NCBI RefSeq assembly: GCF_002741055.1
Contig: NZ_CP016809.1
Coordinates: forward strand, 4,132,501-4,196,500
Source: Paenibacillus ihbetae
Lineage (GTDB): Bacteria > Bacillota > Bacilli > Paenibacillales > Paenibacillaceae
DNA: 64,000 bases
Direction of reading: 5' to 3'
The notes under the pieces were generated by a model. It was not told where the DNA came from. It saw only the letters and a list, made by a program, of their open reading frames with translations, and searched no databases. The position numbers and the translations under genes are program-made. Positions 26,898 to 34,473 of this stretch are shown here, in pieces. Position 1 is the stretch's first letter; every line of letters starts with the position of its first letter.

Positions 26898-27931
26898 GCT
26901 ATGCCATGGTAGCCATTACAATCTTATGGACGTTTCTGTTCGGGTATTTAGTCGTTGCCTCTATTGACTTCGGCGCGGGCTTCTTCAGCTTTTACAGCGT
27001 GCTCACCGGACACCGGAACAAAATCCACAACATTATTCAGCGGTATTTGTCCCCCGTATGGGAAGTGACCAACGTCTTTCTGATCTTCTTCGTCGTCGGG
27101 CTGGTCGGCTTCTTCCCGGATGCAGCCTTCTATTACGGAACGGCGCTGCTCGTGCCAGGCAGTTTGGCGCTCGTACTGCTGGCGATACGCGGAGCGTATT
27201 ATGCGTACCATACGTACGGGAGCCAGACCGAGACCCGGACAAATAAGGTATATATGGCGCTGTACGGCGCGACAGGGCTCCTCATTCCGGCTGCGTTGTC
27301 CACGATCCTCGCGATTTCCGAGGGGGGAATCATAGATAAGGTTGACGGGAAGGTTGTGCTCCATTGGTACAGCTTCTTTACGAACCCGTACACCTGGTCC
27401 GTCATTATTTTGGCTCTGGTGAGCGTGTTGTACATCTCGGCGATGTTCCTGACCTATTATGCCCAGCGGGCTGGGGATGAGGTTGCCTTCGGGATCGTCC
27501 GGGGGTATGCGCTGGCCTGGAGCGGGCCGACGATTCTCGCATCCTTGTTCGCCTTCTTCCAGATCAATCATCAAAATCCGGTGCATTTTCAGAACATGCT
27601 GAATATGGCGTGGATGTTCATAGCTTCCTTCTTATGCTTCTGCATCGCCGTGTATCTCGTGTGGAAAAAAATAAAGCTGGGCCTCGCCTTTGTCATGGTG
27701 ATGCTTCAATTTGCGTTTGCCTGGTACGGATACGGGCGGTCGCATTTGCCGTACATTCTATACGACTATATTCACGTCCATGAAAGCATCACCAACGATA
27801 CGATGGCCGTCGCGCTCATCACTGCGTTCTTGCTGGGGCTGTGCGTGCTGATCCCCTCGCTGATCCTGCTGATGCGCCTGTTCCTGTTCGATGCGAATTA
27901 CATTCGCGGCAAATCTGCGAAGAGAGGGTGA
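26894..27931 (+). CDS. cydB: cytochrome bd quinol oxidase subunit II
   Basis: 345 residues and eight predicted membrane helices. The second structural subunit, which stabilises the complex without binding haem. The start shows SIDFGAGFFSFYSVLTGHR, with the family's D-G motif for proton or oxygen access. SPVWEVTNVFLIFFVVGLVGFFP and FYGTALLVPGSLALVLLAIRGAYYAY are also family-like. The ATGA overlap with cydA and the four-base gap to cydS show a tight operon of three genes. Confidence 0.95.
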   Translation: MSYAMVAITILWTFLFGYLVVASIDFGAGFFSFYSVLTGHRNKIHNIIQRYLSPVWEVTNVFLIFFVVGLVGFFPDAAFYYGTALLVPGSLALVLLAIRGAYYAYHTYGSQTETRTNKVYMALYGATGLLIPAALSTILAISEGGIIDKVDGKVVLHWYSFFTNPYTWSVIILALVSVLYISAMFLTYYAQRAGDEVAFGIVRGYALAWSGPTILASLFAFFQINHQNPVHFQNMLNMAWMFIASFLCFCIAVYLVWKKIKLGLAFVMVMLQFAFAWYGYGRSHLPYILYDYIHVHESITNDTMAVALITAFLLGLCVLIPSLILLMRLFLFDANYIRGKSAKRG

Positions 27932-27935
27932 GACG

Positions 27936-28037
27936 ATGGAGGATTTCGGTATCTTTGTCGCCCCGTTTCTGACCGTGGCGGCTGCCGTTGCGTTCCTGGC
28001 CGTTTATGTCGTCAAATATAAAGATCCTTCGGATTAA
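27936..28037 (+). CDS. cydS: cytochrome bd small subunit CydS-like (33 residues)
   Basis: A 33-codon frame begins four bases after the cydB stop, behind GAGAGGGTGAG. The protein MEDFGIFVAPFLTVAAAVAF and its remainder form one membrane helix ending in KYKDPSD. Length, position, the early AP motif and the charged KD end all resemble the 33-residue CydS solved with the Geobacillus bd oxidase. It would sit beside subunit I and shield haem b558. It is easily missed by automatic calling because of its size. Confidence 0.82.
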   Translation: MEDFGIFVAPFLTVAAAVAFLAVYVVKYKDPSD

Positions 28038-28124
28038 ACCGCGGGGGAGCAACATTCTCGCACCGGCGATTTGCTGATTCGCCGCATTTCAATTGCGTTA
28101 TAAGAAACAACAAAGCGCAAAAGT

Positions 28125-28153
28125 TGAGCGGAGAGGCCGGCACAGGGTACAAT
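28125..28153 (+). promoter_or_regulatory. sigma-A promoter for the MBL hydrolase gene
   Basis: TTGAGC and TACAAT with a 17-base spacer end 25 bases before the chosen ATG at 28179, leaving a short leader that contains the GGAGGAGG site. Confidence 0.6.
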
Positions 28154-28178
28154 ACTGGATATGGAAGGAGGAGGCTGC

Positions 28179-29207
28179 ATGCCAAAAGTCCGCTATAACA
28201 ATATCGATAATGTCAGCACGGACAAAACGTTAAAGCAGTTCAAGCAGTGGCGTGACGAGCGCCGTCAGAAGAAGAAGGACTATTCGTATGTCATTCCGAA
28301 CCTGACGCCGGATTTGCCGTATTTGCACAGCAACCGGCACGAAACCTCCGTTACATGGGTCGGGCATGCGACCTTTTTCATTCAATATGAAGGTATGAAT
28401 ATCGTTACCGATCCGGTATGGGCGCGGAGAATGGGGTTTACGAAACGGCTCGGCGAGCCGGGAATTCCGATTCAAGACATTCCGCCGGTCGACGTCATTC
28501 TGATCTCGCATTCGCATTATGATCATATGCATTTTGCGTCCATCCGGAAATTGTACAGGTCCGAGACGACGATTATCGTCCCGATCGGCCTGCGACGCAA
28601 AATGGTCAGAAAGGGCTTTCGCCGCGTGATCGAGCTGCAATGGTGGGAATCGGCGACGATCGGCAGCGTGAAAATATCGTTTGTCCCGACCCAGCACTGG
28701 ACGCGGCGCACGCCGTTTGACACCAATACCTCCCATTGGGGAGGCTACGTGCTGGAGCCGGCGCAGCAGGAAGGACGGACGCCAGAAGACGGCGCAGACC
28801 AGGACAGCTGCGACGTAGCACAGGGCGGGGACGGAACGCGCCTGCTCCCCCCGAATCTGTATTTTGCCGGGGACAGCGGATATTTTCAGGGCTTTAAACT
28901 CATTGGCGAGCGGTTCAACATTCATATCGCCTTAATGCCGATCGGAGCCTACGAGCCGGAATGGTTCATGACCTCCCAGCATGTCAATCCAGAGGAAGCG
29001 CTGCAGGCGTTCCAGGATGTAAAGGCCGAGACGATGATTCCGATGCACTACGGAACCTTCAAGCTGGCCGACGATACGGCGAAGGAGGCGCTCGACCGCA
29101 TGGAGGCGGAACGGCAGCGTCTTGGGATCGCGAAGGAGCGCATCCGGGTATTGAAATACGGAGAGACGTTCAAGATCCAGCCGGAATGCCGGAATGCAGA
29201 ATCCTAG
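28179..29207 (+). CDS. metallo-beta-lactamase-fold hydrolase (NAPE-PLD/UlaG-like)
   Basis: 342 residues from the ATG after GGAAGGAGGAGG; an ATG 18 bases upstream overlaps the ribosome site. The fold is shown by TWVGHATFFIQYEGMNIVTD, the metal motif HSHYDHMH (about residues 110-117), GDSGYF, and MIPMHYGTF near the end. This is the group of N-acyl-phosphatidylethanolamine phospholipase D-like and UlaG-like enzymes, cytoplasmic zinc or manganese hydrolases with varied substrates. Residues 190-222 form a polar, Asp/Gly/Gln-rich insertion between strands. It has its own promoter and terminator. The substrate is unknown. Confidence 0.85.
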   Translation: MPKVRYNNIDNVSTDKTLKQFKQWRDERRQKKKDYSYVIPNLTPDLPYLHSNRHETSVTWVGHATFFIQYEGMNIVTDPVWARRMGFTKRLGEPGIPIQDIPPVDVILISHSHYDHMHFASIRKLYRSETTIIVPIGLRRKMVRKGFRRVIELQWWESATIGSVKISFVPTQHWTRRTPFDTNTSHWGGYVLEPAQQEGRTPEDGADQDSCDVAQGGDGTRLLPPNLYFAGDSGYFQGFKLIGERFNIHIALMPIGAYEPEWFMTSQHVNPEEALQAFQDVKAETMIPMHYGTFKLADDTAKEALDRMEAERQRLGIAKERIRVLKYGETFKIQPECRNAES

Positions 29208-29243
29208 TTTCCTCCGAAGATGGGGGAACGCGTGAATGGAATG

Positions 29244-29292
29244 GAACTCTCACGATTCGCTGATTGTCGGAGCGGGTGGTGGGAGTTTTTTG
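29244..29292 (+). terminator. intrinsic terminator
   Basis: AACTCTCAC pairs with GTGGGAGTT across a long loop, followed by TTTTTTG. It lies 37 bases after the hydrolase gene. Confidence 0.7.
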
Positions 29293-29388
29293 TTTAAACT
29301 GTTTTTAATCCGTCGATACGCTTCGATAACTGCCGGACTTATGCTATAATGTGCTGTAACCACAGTGAAAAAGGATGGTAATGCGATA

Positions 29389-31020
29389 ATGATCAGTACA
29401 AGCGGCGTAACGCTCCGCTATGGCAAACGAGCACTATTTGAAGATGTAAATATAAAATTCACGGCAGGCAACTGTTATGGCCTGATCGGCGCCAACGGGG
29501 CGGGCAAGTCGACGTTTCTGAAAATTTTGTCCGGCGAGATCGAACCGAACCAAGGCGAGGTTCATATGACCCCGAACGAACGCTTGGCCGTTCTGAAGCA
29601 GAACCATTATGAATATGATCAATATCCGGTTCTGGAGACCGTCATTATGGGACATGCGCGTCTGTACCAGATCATGAAGGAGAAGGACGCGCTTTATGCG
29701 AAGGCCGATTTCTCGGAAGAGGACGGCATGCGTGCGGGTGAGCTGGAAGGCGAATTCGCCGAATTGAACGGCTGGGACGCCGAGCCGGATGCGGCCGCGC
29801 TCCTGATCGGTCTCGGCATCCCGCGCGAGCTGCATGACAAGAAGATGGCAGAGCTTTCCGGTAACGAGAAGGTGCGGGTTCTCCTCGCCCAGGCGTTGTT
29901 CGGACGTCCGCACAACCTGCTGCTTGACGAGCCTACCAACCACTTGGACCTCGAGTCGATTCAATGGCTGGAGAACTTCCTGATGGATTACGAAGGCACC
30001 GTTATCGTTGTATCCCATGACCGTCACTTCCTGAATAAGGTATGTACGCATATTGCGGATATCGATTTCGGCAAAATCCAGCTCTATGTCGGCAACTACG
30101 ACTTCTGGTACGAGTCCAGCCAGCTGGCGCTCCAGCTGCAGCGGGAATCCAACAAGAAGAAAGAAGAGAAGATCAAGGAGCTCCAAGCCTTTATCCAGCG
30201 GTTCTCCGCCAACGCTTCGAAATCGAAGCAGGCAACGTCGCGGAAGAAGCAGCTGGAGAAAATTACGCTGGAGGATATCCGTCCTTCCAACCGGAAATAT
30301 CCGTTCCTTAACTTCAAGCCGGAGCGCGAAGCGGGCAAGCAGCTGCTCACGGTTGACGGAATCACCAAGAGCGTGGAAGGCGAGAAGGTGCTGGATAATG
30401 TCAGCTTCGTCGTGAACAAAGGAGATAAAATCGCTTTTGTCGGGCCGAACAGCTTGCCTAAGACGACGCTGTTCCAGGTGATCATGGGCGAGACCGAGGC
30501 CGAGTCCGGCGAATACAGCTGGGGGGTTACGACAACCCAGGCCTATTTCCCGAAAGACAACTCCGCGTATTTCGACGGCGTGGATCTGAATCTGGTCGAG
30601 TGGCTGCGTCAGTATTCCAAAGACCAGGATGAGACATTCCTGCGCGGATTCCTCGGACGCATGCTCTTCTCCGGCGAAGAGGCCCTGAAGAAAGCCAGCG
30701 TATTGTCCGGGGGCGAAAAGGTCCGCTGCATGCTTGCCAAAATGATGCTCAACGGCGCGAACGTGCTGGTGTTCGATGAGCCGACGAACCACTTAGATTT
30801 GGAGTCGATCACGGCGCTCAACAACGGGCTGATCGATTTCGACGGGACAATCCTGTTCACTTCGCATGACCATCAGTTCATTCAGACGATTGCGAACCGG
30901 ATTATCGAGATTACGCCAAGCGGCATCATCGATCGCGTCATGAGCTATGACGAGTACCTGGAGAGCGAAGAGATCAAGGCTCTTCGTGAACGTATGTATG
31001 CTGTAGAAGCTACCTCATAA
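29389..31020 (+). CDS. ABC-F family ATPase (YbiT/YkpA-like)
   Basis: 543 residues with two ABC domains and no membrane segment, as in ABC-F proteins that act on ribosomes. The first domain has Walker A GANGAGKST (34-42), signature LSGNEKVR and Walker B LLLDEPTNHLD. The linker is rich in Lys/Arg (KKKEEKIKELQAFIQRFSAN, SKQATSRKKQLEKI), the P-site tRNA interaction region of the family. The second domain has VLSGGEKVRCML and VFDEPTNHLD but a changed Walker A, GPNSLPKTT (352-360), where the Gly before Lys is Pro. Opening ISTSGVTLRYGKRALFEDV and closing RIIEITPSGIIDRV match YbiT. The ATG at 29389 fits the family start. TATAAT at 29345-29350 may be its promoter. Confidence 0.93.
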   Translation: MISTSGVTLRYGKRALFEDVNIKFTAGNCYGLIGANGAGKSTFLKILSGEIEPNQGEVHMTPNERLAVLKQNHYEYDQYPVLETVIMGHARLYQIMKEKDALYAKADFSEEDGMRAGELEGEFAELNGWDAEPDAAALLIGLGIPRELHDKKMAELSGNEKVRVLLAQALFGRPHNLLLDEPTNHLDLESIQWLENFLMDYEGTVIVVSHDRHFLNKVCTHIADIDFGKIQLYVGNYDFWYESSQLALQLQRESNKKKEEKIKELQAFIQRFSANASKSKQATSRKKQLEKITLEDIRPSNRKYPFLNFKPEREAGKQLLTVDGITKSVEGEKVLDNVSFVVNKGDKIAFVGPNSLPKTTLFQVIMGETEAESGEYSWGVTTTQAYFPKDNSAYFDGVDLNLVEWLRQYSKDQDETFLRGFLGRMLFSGEEALKKASVLSGGEKVRCMLAKMMLNGANVLVFDEPTNHLDLESITALNNGLIDFDGTILFTSHDHQFIQTIANRIIEITPSGIIDRVMSYDEYLESEEIKALRERMYAVEATS

Positions 31021-31066
31021 TAACGCCTTGCTGGGTCTCCCCGGCAAGGGAACGTCATCTGCGACT

Positions 31067-31112
31067 AAAAAATGCTGCATCTCTTCGATGAAAGAGACGC
31101 AGCATTTTTTTG
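31067..31112. terminator. bidirectional intrinsic terminator
   Basis: AAATGCTGC-TCTCTT pairs with AAGAGA-GCAGCATTT, with an A tract on the left and seven T on the right. It serves the ABC-F gene and the convergent 62-codon gene. Confidence 0.88.
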
Positions 31113-31143
31113 CGTTTTCGGATAGCGGCAGCGGCAGGCTCGA

Positions 31144-31332
31144 TTAGGAGCCGCCGGTGCGGCGACGCTGATTGTTTGGTTTTTTGTTGTTTTGGCTCTT
31201 CAGTTTAGGGGTTTGGCCAGGCTGGAACTGCCCCGGTTTGCCGGCAGCCGAGTTCTGCTGCTTCTTCTGCTCCAACTTTTGACGGATGGCATCCGCCAAA
31301 TTGATTTTTCGCGATTCCTGATTCTCGGGCAT
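31144..31332 (-). CDS. small basic hydrophilic protein
   Basis: 62 residues, strongly basic and rich in Gln, Asn, Lys and Pro (LEQKKQQNSAAGKPGQ, NNKKPNNQRRRTGGS). Only the first 20 residues look ordered (ESRKINLADAIRQKLEQ). GAAGGAGAGGGTGA precedes the ATG at good spacing, and a terminator is shared downstream, which supports a real gene. It has no export signal or membrane segment. No function is assigned; small proteins of this composition are common and conserved in Paenibacillus. Confidence 0.78.
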   Translation of the reverse strand: MPENQESRKINLADAIRQKLEQKKQQNSAAGKPGQFQPGQTPKLKSQNNKKPNNQRRRTGGS

Positions 31333-31576
31333 GGGATCACCCTCTCCTTCGTGGTTTAGCTGATCTCATTTTATTCGTTTTTAAAACCCCCCGCAAGGGT
31401 AACAATAATTAATACTGTTTTCTACTAATGACCGCGGGCCCGGTGCCGTGCATCCGGTCAAGGCGCCTTTCGCATCGAAGCGGCAAGAATAGGCTTAGCC
31501 GGCGTGAATATGGATAGGATCAGGAGGTACGCTTTATTCTGCCTTGCCATGCTGAATTAAAGGGGAGACGCGCATC

Positions 31577-32449
31577 GTGGATGTCTATGAGAATATAAAA
31601 AAAGGGGAGCGCGGGGCATGGGTCAGCATCGGGGCATATCTGGCGCTCTCGGCATTTAAAGTTGTGGGCGGAACGGTATTTGCCTCCAGCGCTTTGCTTG
31701 CCGACGGCTTTAACAATATGACGGACATTGCAGCTTCGGCAGCTGTACTGATCGGCCTGCGCATCTCCCGAAAGCCGCCCGATTCCGACCACGCTTACGG
31801 GCATTTAAGAGCCGAAACGGTCGCTGCATTGATCGCATCATTTATCATGGCGTTCGTCGGGATTCAGGTTTTGGTTGAGGCGGGGCGGTCATTTTTCGAA
31901 GGGGAGAAGCAAATCCCGAATATATGGTCTGCGGGCGTGGCCGGCATTTCCGCAATCATCATGCTTGGCGTGTACCGCTATAACCGGAATCTCGCCCGGC
32001 GTATCGACAATCAGGCCTTAATGGCTGCGGCCAAGGATAATTTATCGGATGCACTGGTCAGCGTCGGGGCGGCAGTGGGCATCATCGGATCACAGTTCGG
32101 TCTGCCCTGGCTCGACACGGCCGCTGCCATTGCGGTAGGTTTGCTGATATGCCGGACGGCCTGGGGAATATTCAAAGAGTCGACCCACAATTTGACGGAC
32201 GGCTTCGACGAGAGCCGCCTGTCCGATCTGCGGGCTACGATTGCGAGCACCCCCGGGGTGGAAGGGATCAAGGATATGAAGGCAAGAATCCATGGGAACC
32301 GGGTCCTGGTGGATATCGTGATTGAGGTGGACCCGCATATCAGCGTTCTTGAAGGTCATCGGATCAGCGACCGGATCGAGGAGAGGATGGAGAAGGTCCA
32401 TGACATCATGAGCGTGCATATCCATGTGGAGCCCAAGGGATCCGGATGA
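31577..32449 (+). CDS. cation diffusion facilitator, probable Mn/Fe exporter (MneP/YdfM type)
   Basis: 290 residues with six membrane helices and a cytoplasmic C-terminal ferredoxin-like domain (VEGIKDMKARIHGNRVLVDI, MEKVHDIMSVHIHVEP). Metal-site motifs are DGFNNMTDI in helix 2 and DSDHAYGHLRAETVAAL; helix 5 carries DNLSDALVSVG. The DGxNN form in helix 2 differs from the HxxxD/DxxxD zinc exporters and resembles the manganese group (MneP, MneS, MntE). It would export metal against protons. The GTG start follows AAAGGGGAG at good spacing. The gene is monocistronic, closed by a 13-bp-stem terminator. Metal specificity is inferred from motif only. Confidence 0.88.
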   Translation: MDVYENIKKGERGAWVSIGAYLALSAFKVVGGTVFASSALLADGFNNMTDIAASAAVLIGLRISRKPPDSDHAYGHLRAETVAALIASFIMAFVGIQVLVEAGRSFFEGEKQIPNIWSAGVAGISAIIMLGVYRYNRNLARRIDNQALMAAAKDNLSDALVSVGAAVGIIGSQFGLPWLDTAAAIAVGLLICRTAWGIFKESTHNLTDGFDESRLSDLRATIASTPGVEGIKDMKARIHGNRVLVDIVIEVDPHISVLEGHRISDRIEERMEKVHDIMSVHIHVEPKGSG

Positions 32450-32482
32450 ACGTGCCGGAATCAGGTTAATCAGCGGAAACGT

Positions 32483-32542
32483 AAAGAAACCGTTCTGTAT
32501 GTAATGCGGGCATCAAGCCCCTTACGAATGAACGGTTTCTTT
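32483..32542. terminator. long-loop terminator between convergent genes
   Basis: AAAGAAACCGTTC and GAACGGTTTCTTT form a perfect 13-bp stem around a 34-base loop with internal pairing. It ends the CDF gene and the convergent SH3-like gene. Confidence 0.7.
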
Positions 32543-32620
32543 CACGTGTTACCTTAATGCCTAGCAAGCAAAAACAGACTTGCAAACCGATTGTATGTGT
32601 TTATAAAAGAGTCGTGCCTA

Positions 32621-32959
32621 TTAATCGACATAAATCCAGGCGGTACCGAGCCAGGTATAGATCTCAACCCATTCCCCGCCGCGAGCGTCTTCAAAGCGAT
32701 TGCCGGTTGTATCTACTTTTTGCGGAGCCAGAGCGCCGACTTTTTTGCCGTTTGGCGCGTTATAGAAGTAGGTAAGCTTGGTCAGCTCATGCATCGGCGT
32801 CGGGTTCAGGACCACTTCGTCAGGCTTAATGATCGGTTCGTCCGAGTTGTTGTTGTACGTTGAGTTTGTAACCGTCCCGGTGACCGGATCTGCGCTGGCA
32901 ACGGCTGTAAGGGATAGGGCTAGAGCTAGAGCTGCGGTAATGCTTACTGTTTTTTTCAT
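32621..32959 (-). CDS. small exported protein with SH3-like C-terminus
   Basis: 112 residues from the ATG behind AAGGAGGAAAC; the frame continues upstream but that part is non-coding leader. A signal peptide is clear: MKKTVSITAALALALSLTAV with cleavage near ASA-DP. The mature part has a short Asn-rich linker (TNSTYNNNSDEP), then about 55 residues that look like a bacterial SH3 unit (YFYNAPNGKKVGAL, GEWVEIYTWLGTAWIYVD). Such domains bind cell-wall peptides. It is therefore probably secreted or wall-associated. It is divergent from the DUF2140-like gene. The exact role is unknown. Confidence 0.8.
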   Translation of the reverse strand: MKKTVSITAALALALSLTAVASADPVTGTVTNSTYNNNSDEPIIKPDEVVLNPTPMHELTKLTYFYNAPNGKKVGALAPQKVDTTGNRFEDARGGEWVEIYTWLGTAWIYVD

Positions 32960-33151
32960 TGATGGGTTTCCTCCTTGGGACCGTAGTATTGATTTTGACA
33001 ATAACGTAATACCACAATATGGATACGCTGAATCAATAAAGCTGGGATCATTTCGCTCAAAAAGTGACAAGCCTATCTTCTTCATATATACTTTGAGACG
33101 AAAGAAGGCTATTATACAGCGATATTTTTACTTCGTAAAGGGGGGGCTGCG

Positions 33152-33730
33152 ATGGCACGCCGAAGAAAAAGAGCCGGCCGGTTGTTCCTGGTCATCCTGA
33201 TCCTTTTGCTTGTCGTTGCCGGTGCTGCCGTCTGGTTTGTCTATCCTACCCAGAGTCTTGATTTAAAGTACCGCACCGTTGATTTCAAGGAAAAACTGAT
33301 GACGATGATTCAAAACCGCGACACCCGCATGAAGCTGAGTCTCGAGGAAGTATCGCAGCTTAGCAAAAAGAATTTGGTCAAATATAAGAACACCCATGAT
33401 TTGGGCGTTGAAATTACAGGGGCCGATTTTCAAATGAACGGTACCGTGATGACGGCACAGATGAACGGCCGGTATGGGGTGCTGCCCTTTGGTGCCATTT
33501 TGAAATTTCAAATGTCGGCAAGAGGAAGCCAGCTTATTCTAAATCACCAGTCAACGACAATCCGGGGCGTCGAGGTGCCTCAAAATGTGTTCGTGCTGGA
33601 TCCGATCGAAATTTCGATCAAGGATTATTTACCGGATTTGGTGACCGTTAAGGATGTTAAGTTTTTATCCGACGGACTGGAGCTGAATTTTACGCTCGAT
33701 TGGATGTCTATCCCGTCACTGTTTAAGTAA
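33152..33730 (+). CDS. membrane-anchored protein, YpmS/DUF2140-like
   Basis: 192 residues. A basic start (MARRRKRAGR) is followed by one hydrophobic segment (LFLVILILLLVVAGAAVWFV), so it is anchored with the bulk outside. The external part is beta-rich with alternating hydrophobic residues (GVEITGADFQMNGTVMTAQM, SARGSQLILNHQSTTIRGVE, VKDVKFLSDGLELNFTLDW), the pattern of YpmS/DUF2140 proteins. GGGGGGG lies before the ATG. TTGACA-N17-TATGGA at 32995-33023 could be its promoter with a 120-base leader. A terminator follows. No enzymatic motif is seen. Confidence 0.78.
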   Translation: MARRRKRAGRLFLVILILLLVVAGAAVWFVYPTQSLDLKYRTVDFKEKLMTMIQNRDTRMKLSLEEVSQLSKKNLVKYKNTHDLGVEITGADFQMNGTVMTAQMNGRYGVLPFGAILKFQMSARGSQLILNHQSTTIRGVEVPQNVFVLDPIEISIKDYLPDLVTVKDVKFLSDGLELNFTLDWMSIPSLFK

Positions 33731-33741
33731 GCGAATAGGCG

Positions 33742-33787
33742 AAAGACCCAGAAGAATCGAACCGTTCGATTCTTTTGGGTCTTTTTT
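33742..33787 (+). terminator. intrinsic terminator
   Basis: AAAGACCCA-AAGAATCGAA pairs with TTCGATTCTT-TGGGTCTTT around CCG and is followed by TTTA. Confidence 0.9.
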
Positions 33788-33835
33788 AATGCCAGGAACT
33801 TTTCAGAAAAACAAAGAAAATTTGATATGTAAAGA

Positions 33836-33864
33836 TTGACACGAGTATTCTCGCCTACTATAAT
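33836..33864 (+). promoter_or_regulatory. consensus sigma-A promoter of the marR-efflux operon
   Basis: TTGACA and TATAAT match both consensus hexamers exactly, with a 17-base spacer. Such a strong promoter fits tight repression by the MarR protein it drives. Confidence 0.88.
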
Positions 33865-33888
33865 CATTAATTGTTTAGTCGAAAATGT

Positions 33889-33900
33889 TTTAGTACTAAA
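33889..33900 (+). promoter_or_regulatory. palindromic operator candidate for the MarR regulator
   Basis: TTTAGTACTAAA is a perfect 12-bp palindrome, extended by AAT/ATT pairs to 33884-33905. It lies about 18 bases after the expected transcription start of the marR gene, a usual place for self-repression. Confidence 0.65.
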
Positions 33901-33977
33901 GTATTTAGAGGGCCGTGTTTCGAGAACCCGGAGCTCTAAATCGGCCGGTGCTGGTAAATAAAGGAGCGAGCGAAGCG

Positions 33978-34427
33978 ATGCCGATTCGGAATGAAATTCT
34001 GGAGTTGGAAATGTTGTTCAAGAAGATGCTTCGGACGATTCAGAATGAATGGCAGAAGGAGGGCTTCCCTAAACTAGGCAGGACGCAATACACCGCTTTG
34101 GAGATCCTTCACGAGCAGGGTCCTCTTCGGTTGTCGGATTTGGCCGATTCGATTCATGTGACATGCGGGGCCGTGACCGGCATCTCGGACAAATTGATTG
34201 ACGGCGGATTTGCGCGCCGCGTTCGGGATCAGGTGGATCGCAGAGTTGTGCATCTTGAGATTACCGAGCAGGGCAATGAGCTGATAACCCAGCTATCCAA
34301 GAAGCGGAATGAATTGAGCAAGATGTTGTACGGTTTCTTGACGGATGAGGAAATCAAGCAGCTCGGCTGCTTGTACCGGAAGATAACAGCGAACATTGAG
34401 CATATCCAAGGTAAGCTGTCCACATAG
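33978..34427 (+). CDS. MarR-family transcriptional regulator
   Basis: 149 residues from the ATG after AAAGGAGCGAG. A winged helix-turn-helix of the MarR type lies at about residues 30-100: RTQYTALEILHEQGPLRLSD, HVTCGAVTGISDKLIDGGFA (recognition helix) and the wing VRDQVDRRVVHLEITEQG with the family's D-x-R-D/R pattern. Helices at both ends would form the dimer interface. A single Cys in the HTH (VTCGAV) could sense thiol stress, but that is speculative. It is the first gene of an operon with a DHA2 efflux pump 46 bases downstream, preceded by a consensus promoter and a palindrome. It probably represses both genes until an efflux substrate binds. Confidence 0.93.
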   Translation: MPIRNEILELEMLFKKMLRTIQNEWQKEGFPKLGRTQYTALEILHEQGPLRLSDLADSIHVTCGAVTGISDKLIDGGFARRVRDQVDRRVVHLEITEQGNELITQLSKKRNELSKMLYGFLTDEEIKQLGCLYRKITANIEHIQGKLST

Positions 34428-34473
34428 AAAAATCCGTAGTTGTGCAAACTTACTTAAGAAAGAGAGTGAAGCG

